A DNA stretch of 20,695 nucleotides from CAZEJS01 sp964512645 (GTDB lineage: Bacteria; Actinomycetota; Geothermincolia; Fen-727; Anoxymicrobiaceae): the NCBI GenBank assembly GCA_964512645.1, contig CAZEJS010000035.1, positions 1 through 20,695 of the forward strand, given 5' to 3'. Numbering within the stretch: the stretch's first letter is position 1; every line of letters begins with the position of its first letter. This document shows, one piece after another, positions 7,701-15,348 of this stretch. Position numbers and translations under genes: made by a program. Below the pieces are notes generated by a model, which was not told where the DNA came from, ran no database searches, and was given only the letters and a program-made list of their open reading frames with translations.

Positions 7701-8729
7701 TCAGAACCTCTTCCTCTTCCCGGGAGCGCGCGAGGCCTCGATCTCCTTGAAAGCCGCGGCCATGCCGCCTATCTTCGCCTCGCAATCCTCCAGCCGGCAC
7801 CTGCTCTCGGCGACGGCCTGCTCGAGCTGGGCGATGAATTCGTTCTTCTCGGCGATCTGCGTCTCCAGGCTCTTGGCGTACTCCGCCGACCGGGCTATCT
7901 CCGCCTGCGCCTCCGCGAACTCCTCCCGCAGCCTGGCCATCTCCGAGGCCATCCGGCGGTATTCGCCGACCTCCCTGGTCAGCTCGCGCAACCGGCGTTC
8001 GGCCATTATCTTCTCTTCCGCGAGCTTCGCCAGGCGCGCGTCCTCCGTCGCGGGAAACGCCCTTATCACGTACCTGTAGGCGACCGCCTCCCATTCCGAG
8101 AACGCCCTGACGACCTGCTCGAGGTTCGCGAGCCCCAGGGGGTCCAGCGAAAGCCGGAGCTCCTCGGGGCTCAACGCCCGCTCGACCGAGTCCACGATAT
8201 CGACGACGTACCCGCAGCCCTGGACGAGGTCGGTTACGCTGGAGCGGGTGAAATACCGCGCCGGCCCCTCCTCGACGACGCCGATCTCCCCGCAGTCGAA
8301 CTGGCCCCGCAGCAGGGAAAGCCTGACGCTGGCGTGGGCGACGTTGGGCACGGAAAGGACCACACAGCCCCCCTCCGCCAGGAGGTCCCGCGCCTTCCTG
8401 AGCACCGACCCGGGGTCCTTCAGCCGCTCCACCACGTCGGGGAGCAGGACTACGTCCCATTCCCCTTCAGGGAACCGCCAGGCGCCGCCGGGGTCCGCGA
8501 GGTCGATATCCAGCACCTTCTCGGCCCATTCCTCCGCCCTGATCGCGTCCGGCTCCGACGGCTCGACCACAGTCAGGACGCAGCCCTGGTCGTGCAGGAG
8601 GCTTTCCAGCGCACCCCCGCTGAACGCGAACTGCAGTACGCGCCTGTCCCGGCCGACGACCTCCGCGAGCTTGGAGGCGATGTCGCCGGACGGCGCCTGT
8701 CCGCGCGGCGGCGGGGTGTGGTGTTCCAT
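7701..8729 (-). CDS. Methyltransferase-like protein with long C-terminal coiled coil
   Basis: 342 aa. Start ATG 8727-8729, with GGGGAGG 7 bases upstream and only 2 bases after the preceding stop, so tightly coupled. Residues 28-225 match the class I methyltransferases common in O-antigen-type clusters: the block LKDPGSVLRKARDLLAEGG (103-121) followed by VLSVPNVAHASVRLSLLRGQF (124-144) is diagnostic for that group. Motif I is degenerate: VLQFAFSGGALE (31-42) replaces two of the three expected glycines (A35, S37), while E56 after strand 2 is kept and the usual E-H-L is E-R-L (101-103). Residues 229-332 are a long heptad-like coiled coil (about 100 residues, roughly 15 nm if continuous), ending in a basic tail GKRKRF. 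It may be an active enzyme with an altered pocket, or a non-catalytic scaffold or partner of the neighbouring methyltransferases. Confidence 0.82.
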   Translation of the reverse strand: MEHHTPPPRGQAPSGDIASKLAEVVGRDRRVLQFAFSGGALESLLHDQGCVLTVVEPSEPDAIRAEEWAEKVLDIDLADPGGAWRFPEGEWDVVLLPDVVERLKDPGSVLRKARDLLAEGGCVVLSVPNVAHASVRLSLLRGQFDCGEIGVVEEGPARYFTRSSVTDLVQGCGYVVDIVDSVERALSPEELRLSLDPLGLANLEQVVRAFSEWEAVAYRYVIRAFPATEDARLAKLAEEKIMAERRLRELTREVGEYRRMASEMARLREEFAEAQAEIARSAEYAKSLETQIAEKNEFIAQLEQAVAESRCRLEDCEAKIGGMAAAFKEIEASRAPGKRKRF

Positions 8730-8731
8730 GT

Positions 8732-9997
8732 TCAGGCCTCCCCGGCCTCTCGCCTGGCGACCACCGCGTAATCGCGGTGGCTGAAGAGGATCCGGTTGAG
8801 CCGGGCGAAATTTTCGCTGACCTGATGGAAGAGCTCCTGCTGCCGGGGCTCGAGCAGCGCCCCGCTGCTGGCAAGCTCCAGGACCTCGAGGTGCTCCTCG
8901 GGCGGCAAAGGGGTGAGGAACATGACCGAGGGCTGCGTGAAACCGTAGGAGAGGCACAGTTGCTTGAGGGTTTCCGGGTGCAGCGGGTGGGCCTGCCCGG
9001 ATGTCTCCAGCGCGTACGAGGCGACCGCGTACAGAGAGAACGGGTTGGGCGTCTCGATGACCAGCGGAGCGCCCGGCGCGAGCTTCTTCCGGCAGAGGGC
9101 CAGCATCCCCACCAGGCGGGCGGGCGGCTCGTGCCCGGCGAACCGCGCCAGGAAGAGGCCTTCCAGGGCGCCGTCCTCCAGGGAGAGCAGGTATTCCACC
9201 GGATCCGCCTGCAGGACGTCCAGGCCGTTGTCCCTGCAGTAATCCACCAGCGTGGGGTTGGTCTCCACGCCCCTGGCCTTGATGCCTTCCTGCTCCAGGA
9301 GCTGCAACATCTCGCCCCTCCCGCACCCGACGGCGAGCACGCTCGAGCACCCGGCGAAATACTGCAGAAAGACCCGCTGGCGGTCTTTCACCATGCGGGG
9401 CGAACCGTGGACCCTCTGCTCGAGGGTCAGCACGTCGATGGCCCCCATCACGTCGTCGACCCTGCCGCCGCCGTTGTCCCCGGCGTTCCCGCCGGGCGAC
9501 GCCGGCTCCACGACCCCGGCCCGGACCGCCGCCAGCTCGTTCTCGAAATCGGCCATGCGGCGCTCCAGGTGCTTGTTCAGGAAAAGGATGTTCGCCCGGA
9601 ACAGCGCCAGGTCGCGGTTGACGATGGTCGAGGTGATGTCCTCGTTTATCTGCACGTGGTCCACGTACCGTTTCATCTCGTTCACGGTGCGGGTGATGGA
9701 GGCGTTGAAAACCCGCTGCTCGTTGAGCGCGGGCTCGACGTACCAGCCCACGAGCCTGGCGACGATGCGCTTGAAGAACCGGACCAGGGAGCCGTAGGCG
9801 CGCTCGCTGGAGACGTCCCCGGGCAGGTTCCTGTCGTAGCGGGCGTTGCTGTCGTGGAGGCTCTCCATGAGGGAGGCGTCGTCGAAAGACTGGGTCCGGT
9901 GACCGTTGGGCGACTTCTCCCGCAGGCGCGCCGAGAACCCGTCCAGGACCTCCTCCGCCGGCTCGACAGGCGTCTCCTTCTCAGACTTTCCGGGCAC
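8732..9997 (-). CDS. Class I SAM-dependent methyltransferase with N-terminal helical extension (paralogue of 11939-13234)
   Basis: 421 aa. The GTG start at 9995-9997 has GGTG 6 bases and GAGG 10 bases upstream; the start is moderately certain. Residues 1-65 are polar. Residues 70-95 (FFKRIVARLVGWYVEPALNE) match a segment of the gene at 11939 (RVIRKSVYWYVNPVV). Residues 95-160 are helical. The methyltransferase domain has motif I VLAVGCGRGE (220-229), acidic E245 and VIETPNPFSLYAVASY (313-328), then HPLHPETLKQLCLSYGF. The C-terminal FARLNRILFSHRDYAVVAR also matches the paralogue. Motif IV reads LARFAGHEPP instead of the paralogue's ISQVVEHLTP, so specificity probably differs. It heads a three-gene methyltransferase run after a 110-base gap with a strong hairpin and a candidate promoter. 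Confidence 0.84.
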   Translation of the reverse strand: MPGKSEKETPVEPAEEVLDGFSARLREKSPNGHRTQSFDDASLMESLHDSNARYDRNLPGDVSSERAYGSLVRFFKRIVARLVGWYVEPALNEQRVFNASITRTVNEMKRYVDHVQINEDITSTIVNRDLALFRANILFLNKHLERRMADFENELAAVRAGVVEPASPGGNAGDNGGGRVDDVMGAIDVLTLEQRVHGSPRMVKDRQRVFLQYFAGCSSVLAVGCGRGEMLQLLEQEGIKARGVETNPTLVDYCRDNGLDVLQADPVEYLLSLEDGALEGLFLARFAGHEPPARLVGMLALCRKKLAPGAPLVIETPNPFSLYAVASYALETSGQAHPLHPETLKQLCLSYGFTQPSVMFLTPLPPEEHLEVLELASSGALLEPRQQELFHQVSENFARLNRILFSHRDYAVVARREAGEA

Positions 9998-10009
9998 TTG
10001 TTCACCGCC

Positions 10010-10111
10010 TCACAGGACACGAGCTCCCGGAAACCGCGGGACCCCCGGCGCGAAAGCGCCGCGGCCCGTTTCCGCGAGCTCAGACGACACGATTATAGCA
10101 CAGCGCTTCAT
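10010..10111 (-). CDS. Possible small ORF, 33 aa, coupled to the upstream glycosyltransferase stop
   Basis: ATG 10109-10111 overlaps the glycosyltransferase stop as ATGA. The ORF begins MKRCAIIVSSELAE, runs through the large 10021-10081 hairpin and stops 12 bases before the next gene's GTG. No good Shine-Dalgarno site and no recognised family. Because the hairpin and a candidate -10 element lie inside it, the ORF may be chance, or a relay that lets ribosomes open the hairpin. Confidence 0.18.
   Translation of the reverse strand: MKRCAIIVSSELAETGRGAFAPGVPRFPGARVL
10021..10081 (-). promoter_or_regulatory. 61-base long imperfect hairpin between operon segments
   Basis: The sequence begins and ends with GAGCTC and folds back over its full length: GAGCTC pairs with GAGCTC, CGGAAAC with GTTTCCG, GGG with CCC, and GGCGC with GCGCC around a 4-base loop (GAAA on the plus strand, TTTC on the minus strand). 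A few bulges interrupt it. There is no T-run after it on either strand. It lies a few bases downstream of the candidate promoter at 10092-10100, so it would form the 5' end of that transcript; it may also block read-through from the upstream glycosyltransferase gene. Confidence 0.6.
10092..10100 (-). promoter_or_regulatory. Possible extended -10 promoter (TGCTATAAT)
   Basis: The minus strand reads TGCTATAAT, a perfect match to TGnTATAAT, immediately downstream of the glycosyltransferase stop and upstream of the methyltransferase run. No TTGACA-like -35 is seen 16-18 bases upstream, but extended -10 promoters can do without it. Predicted start near 10085, at the edge of the large hairpin. Confidence 0.38.
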
Positions 10112-11913
10112 GACGAAATCTCGCGAAGGCGCGTCTTTATGCGATTCGCGGCGTGCAGCCAGGTCCATTTCTCCCGCGCCTGGAGCGCCGCCACCCGTCC
10201 CTTCGCCCTGGCCTCGGCGGGGTTCTCGTAGACGTGCCTCATCAACGAGGCCAGGTGGTCGGTGTCGGGGTCGGCCCACTCGAAGCCCTCGTAGTACGGG
10301 CACTTGGCGACCGCGGGTATCAGTCTCTTCAACTCTATGGGGTAACCCACTTCTTCGTTGAAGAACTCGGTCTGGGCGCTCCAGCGGGTGCTTATCGTCG
10401 GAAGCCCGCACGCCATGGCCTCGAGGGTCGGCATGCCCCACCCCTCGCCCCGCGTCGGGAGGACGAAGCAGTCGCTGGAGCAGTAGATGGAACCCATCTG
10501 GTAGCTGGGGATGTTCTGGTTCAGCACAATGACCACCGGGGCCCTGTCCGCCCTCAACCTCATGGCCTCGACGTGCCTCTCGATGTTCAGCGCCGGGTCG
10601 GTGTTGTTCACCTTGAGCAGCAGCACCACGTCGTCGCTGGAAGAGAACTCCTGGTTGTACGCCTGCAGGAGGACCTCGGGGGCCTTGCGCTCCCCCCACT
10701 CGAAGACCGACATGAACACGAACCGGTCCTCGATCCGCCTTGCCTTGATGCCGGGGTGGAAATAGTTTGTGTCGACGCCGAGCGGCATCACCCGTATCGG
10801 CCTGGTTACGCCGCTGGCCGAAAAAGTCTCCCTGTTGAACTCGGAGGGCACCCATATCTCGTCCAGCGCGTTCGCCTGCGCGACCCAGTCGGAGGGGATG
10901 CCCGTGACCTCGAGCATGGAGTACCCCACCTTGTACCGGCCGCTGTTCTTGAAGAACACGTCGCCCTGCCCGTAAACGACCTGGGTGACGTCGAGGTCTT
11001 TGGGCTTGCGCCTCACCTCGTTGATGCGCTCGTCCTCGTTGGGCGGCTCCTCCACCCCGTAGACGAACCCGTATCGGACGTCGACGTCGAGCTGCTCCAG
11101 GGCCAGCACCAGGTACTGCGACGAGACGGCGTACCCGGTCGGCGCGTTTATCCATGAGTGCCACATCACGCGGGTGTCGTACCTCTCCTGGTGGTAGCGT
11201 TCCCAGCGCTCCCGGTAACGGGCGCGCGATTCGCCCGGCGCAGGGGCGGCACCTTCCCCGGCGGCGGTGCTGCGGATGACCGCTTTCACCTCGCCGGTGC
11301 ACCGGACCGGCAGGCCCTCGCTCCTGACCCTGCTGCAGAAGTCGGCGTCGTCGTACCCGGCGTCCAGGGCTTCGTCGAAACCACCCGCCGCGCGCATGGC
11401 CTCTCTGGAAACAAACATGCACGCCGAGTCCACCGCCTCGACCTCGCGGGGGTGGAAGTACTGGTCTATGTCCTTCTTGCCGCCCCCCAGGGGGAACAGT
11501 TCGCACTCCGGCTGCAGGAGGTGGAACCCGGCGTTCAGCACCATCCCCGCCTCGTCGACGACCTTGCACCCCATCACCCCGGGCCCGGCCGCGCGGGCCG
11601 CCCCCGTCAGGGCGGACAGCCAGTCCTCGCGCGAGGGGCGCGCCTTCGAGGAGACGAACACCACGTCCCCCGGCGTCTCCGCGGCCCCCAGGTTCTTCAG
11701 GGCCGGCGCGGTGGAGCCTTCGGGCGCCGGCACCACCTCGAAGCCGTGAGGCTCGAGTGCCTGCCGCGCACCGGCGGCTCCCGCATGAGGGATCACCGCC
11801 ACCAGGCGCGCTCCCGGCGCAGGCGACCCGGCGCCGCCAAACGCGCGCGCCAGCCTCGCGGCCTCTTCGGGTCCGGCCAGGTCGTGTACGACCACCGTCA
11901 GTTCTTCCGTCAT
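10108..11913 (-). CDS. Two-domain glycosyltransferase: degenerate GT2-like N-terminus fused to GT4
   Basis: 601 aa. ATG start with GAGAGGG 5 bases upstream. Residues 5-215 have the order of a GT2 (GT-A) domain: MGCKVVDEAGMVLNAGF (114-130), then VDSACMFVSREAMRAAGGFD (161-180) and YDDADFCSRVRSEG (187-200), as in rhamnosyltransferase-like GT2 proteins. The expected metal-binding D-x-D after strand 4 is missing: GDVVFVSSKARPS (82-94) has S-S-K there. Residues 245-600 are a complete GT4-type GT-B module with IRVMPLGVDTNYFHPG (373-388) and the classical E-x7-E, E490 and E498, in RGEGWGMPTLEAMACGLP. The GT4 half is therefore the probable active transferase; the N-terminal half may bind acceptor or be metal-independent. 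It lies 25 bases after a methyltransferase gene, in the same operon segment as the exporter. Confidence 0.87.
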   Translation of the reverse strand: MTEELTVVVHDLAGPEEAARLARAFGGAGSPAPGARLVAVIPHAGAAGARQALEPHGFEVVPAPEGSTAPALKNLGAAETPGDVVFVSSKARPSREDWLSALTGAARAAGPGVMGCKVVDEAGMVLNAGFHLLQPECELFPLGGGKKDIDQYFHPREVEAVDSACMFVSREAMRAAGGFDEALDAGYDDADFCSRVRSEGLPVRCTGEVKAVIRSTAAGEGAAPAPGESRARYRERWERYHQERYDTRVMWHSWINAPTGYAVSSQYLVLALEQLDVDVRYGFVYGVEEPPNEDERINEVRRKPKDLDVTQVVYGQGDVFFKNSGRYKVGYSMLEVTGIPSDWVAQANALDEIWVPSEFNRETFSASGVTRPIRVMPLGVDTNYFHPGIKARRIEDRFVFMSVFEWGERKAPEVLLQAYNQEFSSSDDVVLLLKVNNTDPALNIERHVEAMRLRADRAPVVIVLNQNIPSYQMGSIYCSSDCFVLPTRGEGWGMPTLEAMACGLPTISTRWSAQTEFFNEEVGYPIELKRLIPAVAKCPYYEGFEWADPDTDHLASLMRHVYENPAEARAKGRVAALQAREKWTWLHAANRIKTRLREISS

Positions 11914-11938
11914 GTCGTCCCTCTCGCGGCCAGGCCGC

Positions 11939-13234
11939 CTACTTCCTGGCGACCGCCGCGTAGTCCATGTAGCTGAACAGCACCGAGTTCAGCTTTTCCA
12001 CGTTCTGGTTCATCTCGTCCACCCAGGTCTCGCCGGGCGGGAGCTCCTGTACCACTATCTTTCCCAGGCGCTGGTTGCGGGGAACCGGGTTGGTGAACTT
12101 GACCTCGGCGTCCCTGAAGCCCGCGGAAATCAGCAGGAACCTCATCGTCTCGGGATGTATCGGCTGCACGTGCGAAAGGTCGGCGTAGAAGAAGCTCGCG
12201 AAGATGAGCAGGCACTGAGGGTTGGGGGTCTCGACGACAAGGAAGCCCCCCGGCTTCATCCGGGCGTACGCCAGGCCGACCAGTTCTATCAGCTCGGCGG
12301 GCGTGAGGTGTTCGACCACCTGGGAGATGAAGACCCCGTCGAAGCTTTCGCCGGGTATCGAGGCCAGGTGCTCCAGGGCCTCCGCCCGCACGGCGTTCAG
12401 CCCGGAGTCCACGCAGTACTGCACCGCGTCGGACTCGATGTCTATTCCGTAGCCCCCGATATTCTTCTCCGCCATCAGCTCCAGGAACTCGCCCCGCCCG
12501 CAGCCAATATCGAGGACGTTGGAGCAGCCCTCGAAGTACTCCAGGTAAGGCTGCTGACGCCTCTTGATGAGCGCCCTGTCGCCCCTGTGGATGCTCTCGA
12601 ACCAGTAGTAGTCGAAGTGAAACAGCGGCTCGCGCCCGGCGTGCGCCGGCCGGGGCGGGGGCCCCGGGCGCTCCGGCTCTCCGGGCAGCGCCTCCACGCC
12701 GGGATCCCCGGACGCGCTGACGCCGGCGCCGGCGTGCTGCCTCCAGGAGCGCTCCAGCCTGCCGATGCGCTCGTCGAACCGCTCTCCCTCGAGGGACAGG
12801 ACCCTGCCGGGCAGGCCGTCCTTCTCCAGCGCCTCCAGCCTGTCGTTGACGCTCCTGAGCTGGTCCGCCACCTCGTGCATGGCCCGCGCCGTCGAGGCGT
12901 GCATGCTGTGCAACTGGGCCACGACCGGGTTCACGTACCAGTAGACGGATTTCCGGATGACCCGCTTGACCAGGTTCTTCAACCCCCGGGCGAGCCCTCC
13001 CTCCGGGGGGGCCTGCTCGCCCGCGGTGAAAGACGATGACAGGGGGGCGAGGCTCTGGTCGAGCGCGGTGAGGCTGTTGTTGATGCTCTGCCAGGCGCCG
13101 GGCATCAGGTATATGACGTCCTCGATCTCGCGGACCTCGGAGCGGTACGCCTGGGCCCGCCCGGTCTCCCGCTCGTGGAGGACATTGATCACGTCCTGCA
13201 GGACGTCCTCCACGTCCACGTCAATCGGGTTCAT
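11939..13234 (-). CDS. Class I SAM-dependent methyltransferase with N-terminal helical extension
   Basis: 431 aa. ATG start with a near-perfect GGAGGTGA 3 bases upstream of it; the first 14 bases overlap the end of the ATPase gene, so translation is coupled. Residues 1-165 are mostly helical with the conserved RVIRKSVYWYVNPVV (91-105), a likely oligomerisation or membrane-docking segment. Residues 166-204 are a Pro/Gly-rich linker. The methyltransferase domain has motif I VLDIGCGRGE (240-249), D265 in GIDIESD, QVVEHL (305-310), and VVETPNPQCLLIF (333-345). It is a paralogue of the gene at 8732-9997, sharing the WY-V-x-P segment, HPET and the C-terminal LFSxxDYAxVAR. It keeps all canonical motifs and is probably the active member. 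Likely methylates a glycan sugar, possibly at the chain end; this role is inferred from its position beside Wzt. Confidence 0.87.
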   Translation of the reverse strand: MNPIDVDVEDVLQDVINVLHERETGRAQAYRSEVREIEDVIYLMPGAWQSINNSLTALDQSLAPLSSSFTAGEQAPPEGGLARGLKNLVKRVIRKSVYWYVNPVVAQLHSMHASTARAMHEVADQLRSVNDRLEALEKDGLPGRVLSLEGERFDERIGRLERSWRQHAGAGVSASGDPGVEALPGEPERPGPPPRPAHAGREPLFHFDYYWFESIHRGDRALIKRRQQPYLEYFEGCSNVLDIGCGRGEFLELMAEKNIGGYGIDIESDAVQYCVDSGLNAVRAEALEHLASIPGESFDGVFISQVVEHLTPAELIELVGLAYARMKPGGFLVVETPNPQCLLIFASFFYADLSHVQPIHPETMRFLLISAGFRDAEVKFTNPVPRNQRLGKIVVQELPPGETWVDEMNQNVEKLNSVLFSYMDYAAVARK

Positions 13235-14447
13235 GACTCACCTCCGCCACAGTCGGCCCGGGCACCTGCACGTCTTTGAACACCTGTACGCTGGAGGGGA
13301 TGTAAAGAAGACCGGCGTCGTTGATCTCGCTGTGGACGTCGAACGGGTAGTACCTGTCCAGCCAGTGGTAGACGACGCTCTCGTCCCGCGAGTGTATGGC
13401 GACGCTGACGAGGTACCTGCCCTCGAGCAGCGGCAGGGACTTGAGGTCGAACTGCACGAAACCCTCCCCCTTGACGGTCCCCAGGTGCATCCCCTTCAGC
13501 CTGGTGTTGGTCCCGTAGGCGGTGAAGCCCCGGTAGTCGTCGATGGAAAAGCCGAAAACGGGGTCGTCGGTGGGCTCGTTGGCCCGGTAGGCCACGCGGA
13601 TCTTCAGGTCCTCTCCGGTGCTGAAGTCGTTGACTCCCTCCTCTTTCTCGTTGAGCAGGGCGACCCCCAGGACCTCCATCCGCCGGTCCCCCCGCTCGGC
13701 ACGCTCCGTATCGGCGCTCTCCATCTTCTGGTGGTAGAAGTTGACCACCTCGCGGGGCTTGCCCTCCTTGACGATCTCGCCGGCCTCCAGCATCACCACC
13801 CTGCTGCAGATCTCCCGGGTTATCTCCACGTTGTGGGTGACGAAGATGATCGTCCTGCCCGACTGCTGGATCTCCTCGATGCGCTCGATGCACTTACGCT
13901 GGAACGCCTCGTCACCGACCGCCAGGACCTCGTCGATTATCAGGATGTCGGGGTCAACGCTGATCGCCACGGCGAACCCCAGCCGCACGTACATCCCGCT
14001 GGAGTAGTTGCGCACGTGGTTGTCGATGAAGCGCTCCATCTCCGCGAAGGCGACTATCTCGTCGAAGCGCTTGTCGACCTCCCTCTTGGAGAAGCCGAGG
14101 ATGGAGGCGTTGAGGTAGACGTTCTCGCGCCCGGTGAGGTCGGGCTGGAAACCGGCCCCCAGCTCCAGCAGGGCGGCGATGCTGCCGTTGGTTACGACCC
14201 TGCCCCTGGTCGGGTAGAGAATCCTGGTGGTCATCTTGAGGAGGGTGGACTTTCCGGACCCGTTGGCGCCGATGATGCCCAGCGTCTCGCCCTGGTCCAC
14301 GTCGATGTTGATGTCCTTCAGCGCCCAGAACTCCTCGTAGCCGCGCTTGTTGAAGAAGAGCACTTTCTCCTTCAGGCTCCTCACGTTCTCGTGGTAGAGC
14401 TTGAACATCTTCGATACGTCTTTGATCTCTACAGCGTACTTGCCCAT
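13221..14447 (-). CDS. wzt: ABC transporter ATPase for polysaccharide export, with C-terminal glycan-recognition-type domain
   Basis: 408 aa. Hydrolyses ATP to drive Wzm-mediated export of lipid-linked polysaccharide across the cytoplasmic membrane. The nucleotide-binding domain is intact: Walker A GANGSGKST (60-68), Q-loop Q101 in GAGFQPDL, signature YSSGM (148-152), Walker B DILIIDE (167-173), H205 in THN. LGAGFQPDLTGRENVYLN is typical of the teichoic-acid/O-antigen export subfamily. Residues 256-395 form an extra beta-rich domain (FSTGEDLKIRVAYRA, YGTNTRLKG, FDLKSLPLLEGRYLVSVAI) of the Wzt C-terminal type, which in E. coli O8/O9a recognises the modified end of the finished glycan. ATG start has a G-rich stretch (GGGGGAG) close upstream. 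It follows the permease gene by 15 bases and overlaps the next methyltransferase by 14 bases. Confidence 0.95.
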   Translation of the reverse strand: MGKYAVEIKDVSKMFKLYHENVRSLKEKVLFFNKRGYEEFWALKDINIDVDQGETLGIIGANGSGKSTLLKMTTRILYPTRGRVVTNGSIAALLELGAGFQPDLTGRENVYLNASILGFSKREVDKRFDEIVAFAEMERFIDNHVRNYSSGMYVRLGFAVAISVDPDILIIDEVLAVGDEAFQRKCIERIEEIQQSGRTIIFVTHNVEITREICSRVVMLEAGEIVKEGKPREVVNFYHQKMESADTERAERGDRRMEVLGVALLNEKEEGVNDFSTGEDLKIRVAYRANEPTDDPVFGFSIDDYRGFTAYGTNTRLKGMHLGTVKGEGFVQFDLKSLPLLEGRYLVSVAIHSRDESVVYHWLDRYYPFDVHSEINDAGLLYIPSSVQVFKDVQVPGPTVAEVSHEPD

Positions 14448-14462
14448 GGCTCCCCCGCCGAG

Positions 14463-15305
14463 CTATATCTGCTCGGCGAAACCGCGCTCCTTTCTGGTGA
14501 AGTAATAGAAACCGAACACCAGCAGGAACACCGACAGGACCGCGGTGCCCACGATGCCCCAGAACGAAAGGTAAACCACCGCCGGCTGTCTCTTCGGTCC
14601 GTGGATATACGACATCGGAGCGTGATACCGGGGGTTGTAGATTATGTACTGGTAGAGCTCCACGATGTTGGTCATCGGGTTGAAGAGGTACAGCTTGAAC
14701 CACCCCCCCAGGGTGCCCATCACCGTGCCGATCGTGTAGACGATGGGGCACAGCCAGAACCACGCCATGGTGGCGACCTCGACGAAATGCTGTACGTCCC
14801 GCAGGTAGACGTTCGCGGCGGATATGAACAGCGCCAGGCCGGTGGTGAACGTTATCTCCAGGAGCATCACCAGGGGCAGGAAAAGGATGTAGATCGAGAA
14901 GTGCCACCTTATCGCCAGCAGGAAGACCATCAGGATGAGCATCTGCAGCACGAAGTGGAATATGTTCGCCCCGATCGCCCCCAGCGTCAGCACTTCGCGG
15001 GGGAAATACACCTTCTTGACCAGGCCGGGGTTGTTCACCACCGAACCCACGCTCTGTGTCAGCGAGTTCACGAAGAAGAGCCAGGGGAACAGGCCGGCCA
15101 TCAGGTAGACGACGAACCAGCTCATGTAGGGGTTCCTGCTGAGAATGGAAAAGACCAGGCTGAAGACCGCGAGCATGATGAGAGGGGTCACGAACGACCA
15201 CACGAATCCCAGCACTGAACGCTTGTACTTGACCTTGAGCTCCTTGCGGGTCATGTTGAAAAGGAGCTCGCGGTGCTGCCAGAGGTCCTTCAGCCTGTCT
15301 GTCAT
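14463..15305 (-). CDS. wzm: ABC-2 type permease for polysaccharide export
   Basis: 280 aa, usual length for Wzm/TagG/RfbD-type permeases, which dimerise to form the channel for lipid-linked glycan. The cytosolic N-terminus has the family hallmark LWQHRELLFNMTRKELKVKYKRS (a coupling helix just before TM1). About six membrane segments follow: residues 31-53, 60-82, around 98-125, 130-160, 175-195 and 245-268. Sequence FVNSLTQSVGSVVNNPGLVKKVYFPREVL is the conserved motif between TM2 and TM3. The C-terminus is short and basic. Start ATG 15303-15305; only a distant GGGG precedes it, so the ribosome site is weak. A possible extended -10 promoter at 15349-15357 suggests the exporter may start its own transcript after the GT2 gene. 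Confidence 0.95.
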   Translation of the reverse strand: MTDRLKDLWQHRELLFNMTRKELKVKYKRSVLGFVWSFVTPLIMLAVFSLVFSILSRNPYMSWFVVYLMAGLFPWLFFVNSLTQSVGSVVNNPGLVKKVYFPREVLTLGAIGANIFHFVLQMLILMVFLLAIRWHFSIYILFLPLVMLLEITFTTGLALFISAANVYLRDVQHFVEVATMAWFWLCPIVYTIGTVMGTLGGWFKLYLFNPMTNIVELYQYIIYNPRYHAPMSYIHGPKRQPAVVYLSFWGIVGTAVLSVFLLVFGFYYFTRKERGFAEQI

Positions 15306-15348
15306 CGGTATATCGGCCCCGTATCACGCCTGGTGGAACAACCGGACA

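Noticed and set aside
7621..8460. Upstream extension of the 5548-7620 methyltransferase frame
   Set aside because: The extra 280 residues are Arg/Gly/Pro-rich and overlap the well-supported coding frame of 7701-8729. The TTG at 7620 with GAGG upstream is a better start.
8730..9350. Upstream extension of the 7701-8729 frame
   Set aside because: It overlaps the methyltransferase at 8732-9997, has shadow-like composition, and the ATG at 8729 has a strong ribosome site.
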